Notes under the pieces: model-generated
The model's database searches: none
Told to the model about the DNA's origin: nothing
Seen by the model: the letters and a program-made list of their open reading frames with translations, nothing else
NCBI GenBank assembly: GCA_965203755.1
Contig: OZ241910.1
Span: 930,001 to 994,000, forward strand
Direction: 5' to 3'
Length of the DNA: 64,000 bases
Source: UBA6055 sp965203755
Lineage (GTDB): Bacteria; Chloroflexota; Anaerolineae; Aggregatilineales; Phototrophicaceae
In this document: piece by piece, positions 60,624-64,000 of the stretch
How the letters are laid out: each line of letters begins with the position of its first letter
Numbering within the stretch: the stretch's first letter is position 1
Program-made: the position numbers and the translations under genes

Positions 60624-61688
60624 TCACCTCACGACAAAGCTGCAACTTTCCGCTTCAAATTCTGTCGCTGTTCCTGGACCGAATGAATTGTAGCCGTCGG
60701 TGATCGCCGTTTGCCAGGTGACCCGATAGGTAATCTGATAATCACCGGCTTCCAGGGGGCCAAAAGGCACATACCAATAGATCACTCGGTCGCGGCCTCT
60801 CGTAACCGGGGACAGGCGGAACTGATCGACATTGGCAATCCGCAAGCCATTGACGCGCAATTCATGGCTTGCATTGGCAATATGCTGCCGCAGATAATCA
60901 TCCGAAGTCGCGAACCAAGCCCAAAAAATCTCGATAGACGAACCAGATGACAAATTCGTCGGCGGAGCGATATTATAGCTGCTGTCGTCGCAAAACGCGA
61001 ACACATCCACCCCAGAACGAGGGGCATTGGCGGCGCGGGTCGGCGCTTCGATAATGTCATCACTGACCGGCGGGGCGGCGGCCGGCGATGCGGAACGGCT
61101 GTCCAGCGCCGTCGCCGTTAGATGGATGACGTCCATATCGACAATCGGCGCATGAAACACCGGCGGCCCGCCTTCAGTCGCAGCTGTCGGGGATGGCATC
61201 GGCGTATCTTCAATGAACAGCAGGTCGGCGCGCACCCAGCCTTCGGCCTCATTGTCCAGCATGACGCTGTACCAGGTCGCGTCGGCATTCTGCCTGATGA
61301 CCTGAACTTCGGTCCCTGGCGCGAGTGATTCAAAGGTCGCAAAATCAACCCCTGGGCCGCGGCGGACGTTCACTCGCTGCCGCGACCGAATGACGCCAAA
61401 GCGGGTCGGCGTAAGCGTGGGCGCCGGCGTCTCGGTCAAGGTGGCCGGCGGTGAGGTCGGGCTGGGGCGCGTCGGCGTCGGGCTTGGCAGTGGCAAGGGC
61501 GTGTGCGTTGGGCTGGCTGTCGGGCGCGGCGTCGGGCTGGCAGCGGGCAAAAGGGTGGCTGTTGGTGTCATTTCGGCCGCGGCGCCGCATCCGGCCAAAA
61601 CCATCGACAAAACCAAAGCGGCGCTCCACAGCCAACTGAATGAAAAAGCAGGTGTTCTATGCAAATTAGAATCCTTACGCAACGGCAT
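60624..61688 (-). CDS. PT-rich lipoprotein with bacterial SH3 domain
   Basis: A signal with lipobox (LVLSMVLAGC at about residues 25-34) is followed by a long proline/threonine-rich spacer (about 40-95), then an SH3b domain (RQRVNVRRGPGVDFATFESL, GTEVQVIRQN, WYSVMLDNEAEGWVRADLL), a second linker and a C-terminal beta-rich domain of unknown type (SSGSSIEIFWAWFATSDDYLRQH, WYVPFGPLEAGDYQITYRV). It is anchored outside the membrane and may bind cell wall. Spacing of 6 bases to the ConA-like gene suggests a joint function. Confidence 0.85.
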   Translation of the reverse strand: MPLRKDSNLHRTPAFSFSWLWSAALVLSMVLAGCGAAAEMTPTATLLPAASPTPRPTASPTHTPLPLPSPTPTRPSPTSPPATLTETPAPTLTPTRFGVIRSRQRVNVRRGPGVDFATFESLAPGTEVQVIRQNADATWYSVMLDNEAEGWVRADLLFIEDTPMPSPTAATEGGPPVFHAPIVDMDVIHLTATALDSRSASPAAAPPVSDDIIEAPTRAANAPRSGVDVFAFCDDSSYNIAPPTNLSSGSSIEIFWAWFATSDDYLRQHIANASHELRVNGLRIANVDQFRLSPVTRGRDRVIYWYVPFGPLEAGDYQITYRVTWQTAITDGYNSFGPGTATEFEAESCSFVVR

Positions 61689-61862
61689 CGCGCGCCATCC
61701 ATTTGTATTTTTGATGATGAGCCATCACTGTCTATTATAGATATGAGGCGGTGAATACGCAAAACCTGGCACAGCCGAATGATAAACCTGTTTTCAGGTG
61801 TATGTATGGCTGGATATTTGCTGTAGAATAGCTGTTTGAAATAGACGACAAGGTGTACATAA

Positions 61863-63797
61863 GTGGACTTCAGCTTGCTGGCTATGACACTTGCCAGTTT
61901 CGGATTTATTGTGCTGGCGGCATATCAGTTTGGGCGCTTCGCAACGCGCTTTCATCTCCCCCTCATTACCGGATACCTGCTGGCGGGCATCCTGGCGGGG
62001 CCCTTTATCCTGCGATTCATAGCGATTGCCGATGTCGAGGCATTGCGCTTTCTTGACGAAATCGCATTGGCATTTATCGCCTTCACCGCCGGCAGCGAGA
62101 TGGCGCTGGATGAATTGCGGGGCCGTTTCCGCAGCATCGGCTGGAATATGATTACGCAAATCCTCGCCATCTATCTAGTGACCAGCACGGTGATTTTCCT
62201 GCTGGCGGATTTCATTCCGTTTATGCAGGAGCTATCCACAGCTGGCAGATTGTCGGTGGCGCTCCTCGGCGGCACGATTCTCGCAGCCAGATCGCCCTCG
62301 TCTGCCATCGCCATCATCAACGAACTGCGGGCGCGGGGGCCTTTCACCAAGACGGTGCTGGGCGTCACGTTGGTCAAAGATGTGCTGATTGTGGTGCTCT
62401 TCGCGCTCTGCACGTCCATCGCCAATACCCTGCTGACCGGTCAGCAGCTTAACCTCGGTTTTATCTTTTTGGCTTCTTTTGAACTGCTGGCGGCCTTCGG
62501 GATTGGCGTTGCTGTCGGGCATCTGCTGATGCTGGTCTTACGCACGCATTGGGAGGAGTGGCCGAAAATCGCCGCCATCCTGCTGATTGGCTATCTGGTG
62601 TTTGTCGCTTCGGGGGAACTGCGCCGTTACACCCACGACGCGCTGCCTTTTGAAGTGCTGATTGAACCTCTGCTCATTTGCCTGGTTGCCAGCTTTTGGC
62701 TGACAAACCGCACGACCTATCGGGATGAACTGCGTCACCTGCTGCATCGGGTGGAAATGCCGATTTTTGTTATCTTCTTCACCTTGATTGGCGGCTCGCT
62801 GGACATTGGCGTGATGCTGGCTATCCTGCCAATTACGGCGGTGATTTATGGGTCGCGGCTGCTGGCGCTGTTTATCGGCGGCTATGCCGGCGGGGCGCTG
62901 GCGGGCGACCCAGCCAAGTTCAGCCGCCTGAACTGGATGGCTTACATCACGCAGGCGGGCGTCGGGCTGGGGCTGGCAAGAGAGGTCGCGGTCGAATTTC
63001 CAGAACTGGGGAACGACTTCACGACCCTGATGGTGGCCGTGATTGTCTTGAGCGAGCTTACCGGGCCGCCCTGCTTCAAGTATGCCATTCGGCTGATGGG
63101 CGAATCGCACCTGCCCGACCAGATTCAGCCAGACGAAATCAATGATGTGGTGATTATCGGCATCGAAAATCAGTCGCGGGCATTGGCAGAACGGCTGACA
63201 GCGCACAGCTGGCGGGTCAAGCTGGTCGATATCGTCGCCTCGCATGTGTCGACTGGGGATAACGGGGAAAGCAAACTCAAACAGGAGCATTGGCTGCCCG
63301 ATATTTCTGCCGAAAGCCTGCGCCCCATCCTGGAACCCAAGACGGAAGTCGCGGTGACCATGCTGCATGATGATGCCGAAAGCCTGAAGCTGTGCCAGAT
63401 TCTTTATGAGGATTTCGGCATTACGCGGCAGGTTGTGCGCCTGAACGAATTCGCGCTGGTCGAAGCGTTCCTCGAACTGGGGGTGCATGTGCTTGACCCG
63501 GCCAATGCGATGGTGCATCTGCTTGATCATTTTGTCCGGGCGCCGCAGCTGGCGACGATGGTCTTTGAGGATGACCCCGAACATGATGTGGTGCAAATCA
63601 CGATCAACGATTCGTCTGTCGACGGCCTGCACCTGCGCGACCTGATCCTGCCCGATGATGTGCTGGTGATGGCGATTGTCCGCCGCGGGCATTCGATTGT
63701 GCCGCATGGCTATACCAACCTGCATCTGGGCGACGAAGTCACGCTCATCGGCTCGTCAGACAGCCTTGAGGAAGTCGCGCTGAAACTGGGATACTGA
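61863..63797 (+). CDS. CPA2-type cation/proton antiporter with C-terminal TrkA-like regulatory part
   Basis: The N-terminal 400 residues hold about 11-12 membrane segments of the Kef/NhaA-like family, beginning LASFGFIVLAAYQFGRF and with LPLITGYLLAGILAGPF as the conserved motif. Near residue 210 a run GIGVAVGHLLMLVLRTH and later LTGPPCFKYAIRLMGE fit the core. Residues 420-560 look like a diverged Rossmann-type TrkA-N segment (NDVVIIGIENQSRALAERL), and the last 75 residues a TrkA-C module (LRDLILPDDVLVMAIVRRGHSIVPHG). It likely moves Na+ or K+ against H+, controlled by a nucleotide or ligand. GTG 61863 starts it. Confidence 0.9.
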   Translation: MDFSLLAMTLASFGFIVLAAYQFGRFATRFHLPLITGYLLAGILAGPFILRFIAIADVEALRFLDEIALAFIAFTAGSEMALDELRGRFRSIGWNMITQILAIYLVTSTVIFLLADFIPFMQELSTAGRLSVALLGGTILAARSPSSAIAIINELRARGPFTKTVLGVTLVKDVLIVVLFALCTSIANTLLTGQQLNLGFIFLASFELLAAFGIGVAVGHLLMLVLRTHWEEWPKIAAILLIGYLVFVASGELRRYTHDALPFEVLIEPLLICLVASFWLTNRTTYRDELRHLLHRVEMPIFVIFFTLIGGSLDIGVMLAILPITAVIYGSRLLALFIGGYAGGALAGDPAKFSRLNWMAYITQAGVGLGLAREVAVEFPELGNDFTTLMVAVIVLSELTGPPCFKYAIRLMGESHLPDQIQPDEINDVVIIGIENQSRALAERLTAHSWRVKLVDIVASHVSTGDNGESKLKQEHWLPDISAESLRPILEPKTEVAVTMLHDDAESLKLCQILYEDFGITRQVVRLNEFALVEAFLELGVHVLDPANAMVHLLDHFVRAPQLATMVFEDDPEHDVVQITINDSSVDGLHLRDLILPDDVLVMAIVRRGHSIVPHGYTNLHLGDEVTLIGSSDSLEEVALKLGY

Positions 63798-63847
63798 ACC
63801 CGACTCTCGCCGCCGACGCCGCGCTGGAGCCAAGTTGAAATTGAGGC

Positions 63848-63875
63848 TTGACATATTGATGAACATCAATATCAT
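63848..63875 (+). promoter_or_regulatory. Promoter with overlapping palindromic operator
   Basis: TTGACA (63848-63853) and TATCAT (63870-63875) are 16 bases apart. The perfect palindrome ATATTGATGAACATCAATAT (63853-63872) fills the spacer and overlaps both boxes. Its form resembles operators of ArsR/SmtB-type repressors. It would control the DinB-like gene starting at 63944. Confidence 0.65.
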
Positions 63876-63943
63876 CGGCATATAGATGACTAAGGATTAT
63901 CATCAGGCTGTATCGAGCGTTATCGGAGGAAAGGGGGCAGATT

Positions 63944-64000
63944 ATGGCACATCCCATGGTGGCGCAGCTGCGATTTGCGCGCAGTGAATTCGCGCGCTGT
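63944..64000 (+). CDS. DinB-family protein, 5' end only
   Basis: The frame starts with ATG 63944 behind GGAGGAAAGGGGG and reads MAHPMVAQLRFARSEFARC to the window edge. That opening, a short HPL/HPM lead then QLRF-RSE, is typical of DinB/mycothiol-dependent-type four-helix proteins. The rest is outside the window. An ArsR-like palindrome in its promoter suggests control by a small repressor gene, perhaps just beyond the edge. Confidence 0.6.
   Translation, partial: MAHPMVAQLRFARSEFARC

Noticed and set aside
61395..61580. Regular repeats of GTCGGCGT/GGGCTGG type, considered as tandem or CRISPR-like repeat
   Set aside because: They encode the proline/threonine linker of the SH3 lipoprotein on the minus strand; unit length is irregular and there are no spacers.
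1..64000. tRNA, rRNA and CRISPR arrays
   Set aside because: No T-arm-like GTTCRANYC with cloverleaf context, no rRNA core sequence and no regularly spaced identical repeats were noticed by eye; a tRNAscan or CRISPR finder run would settle it.

Overview
The window is bacterial chromosomal DNA, dense in genes and high in G+C by eye. The mix of families suggests a free-living member of the Chloroflexota, probably Anaerolineae-like: a DnaC-type loader with an N-terminal zinc ribbon, a YCF45/R3H ATPase, DUF4342, DUF177, many glycosyltransferases, PT-rich SH3 lipoproteins and no ribosomal protein gene next to DUF177. This placement is inference from gene content; no rRNA or tRNA gene was seen.

Region by region. 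1-4.1 kb (+): a tandem DnaC/IstB-like ATPase, a GNAT protein, a ketol-acid reductoisomerase-like protein that has lost key residues, and a HAD phosphatase, all tightly packed. 4.1-6.3 kb: an adenine/cytosine-N4 DNA methyltransferase fused to an HNH nuclease domain, a hairpin-rich gap, and an orphan MNT nucleotidyltransferase between short repeats. 6.3-9.7 kb (-): histidyl-tRNA-synthetase-like gene, hisG and an NAD(P)-binding dehydrogenase, overlapping. 9.7-13.7 kb: an SGNH-hydrolase-like gene broken at a run of ten C, bracketed by 31-bp direct repeats that copy the 3' end of the membrane protein gene downstream of an ECF sigma factor; then the sigma factor and a PfkB kinase. 13.9-18 kb (+): sugar ABC permeases and solute-binding protein. 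18-19.9 kb: rho with a strong promoter, a long leader and an intrinsic terminator. 19.9-25.6 kb (+): a complete siroheme route (dehydrogenase, chelatase, SUMT) with a siroheme sulfite/nitrite reductase. 25.7-29.6 kb (+): C-S lyase-type aminotransferase, nucleoside hydrolase, DUF4342 and dnaN.

29.7-35.6 kb (-): ARMT1/DUF89 protein, a tiny membrane protein, a two-gene HNH cassette, a YCF45-like R3H ATPase, an acetyltransferase-like protein and a beta-propeller-like protein. 35.7-47.7 kb: Gfo/Idh/MocA dehydrogenase, pepQ-type peptidase/DinB/xpt cluster, zinc-ribbon plus helicase-associated protein pair, orphan response regulator, glycosyltransferase, methyltransferase, DUF309, and DUF177 followed by the primary sigma factor. 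47.9-50.1 kb: an A+T-rich type II restriction-modification island with C5-methyltransferase, putative PD-(D/E)XK nuclease and XRE controller (C) protein, with related palindromes at both promoters. 50.2-64 kb: M28 peptidase, glycosyltransferases, a TIR-FHA protein, hexapeptide acyltransferase, class A PBP, polyprenyl synthase, ConA-like and SH3 exported proteins, a CPA2-type antiporter, and the start of a DinB gene behind a palindrome-containing promoter.

The clearest metabolic unit is 19.9-25.6 kb, where three proteins make the siroheme used by the fourth. The clearest accessory systems are the C-controlled R-M island, the methyltransferase-HNH fusion, the repeat-flanked SGNH segment and the TIR-FHA protein.
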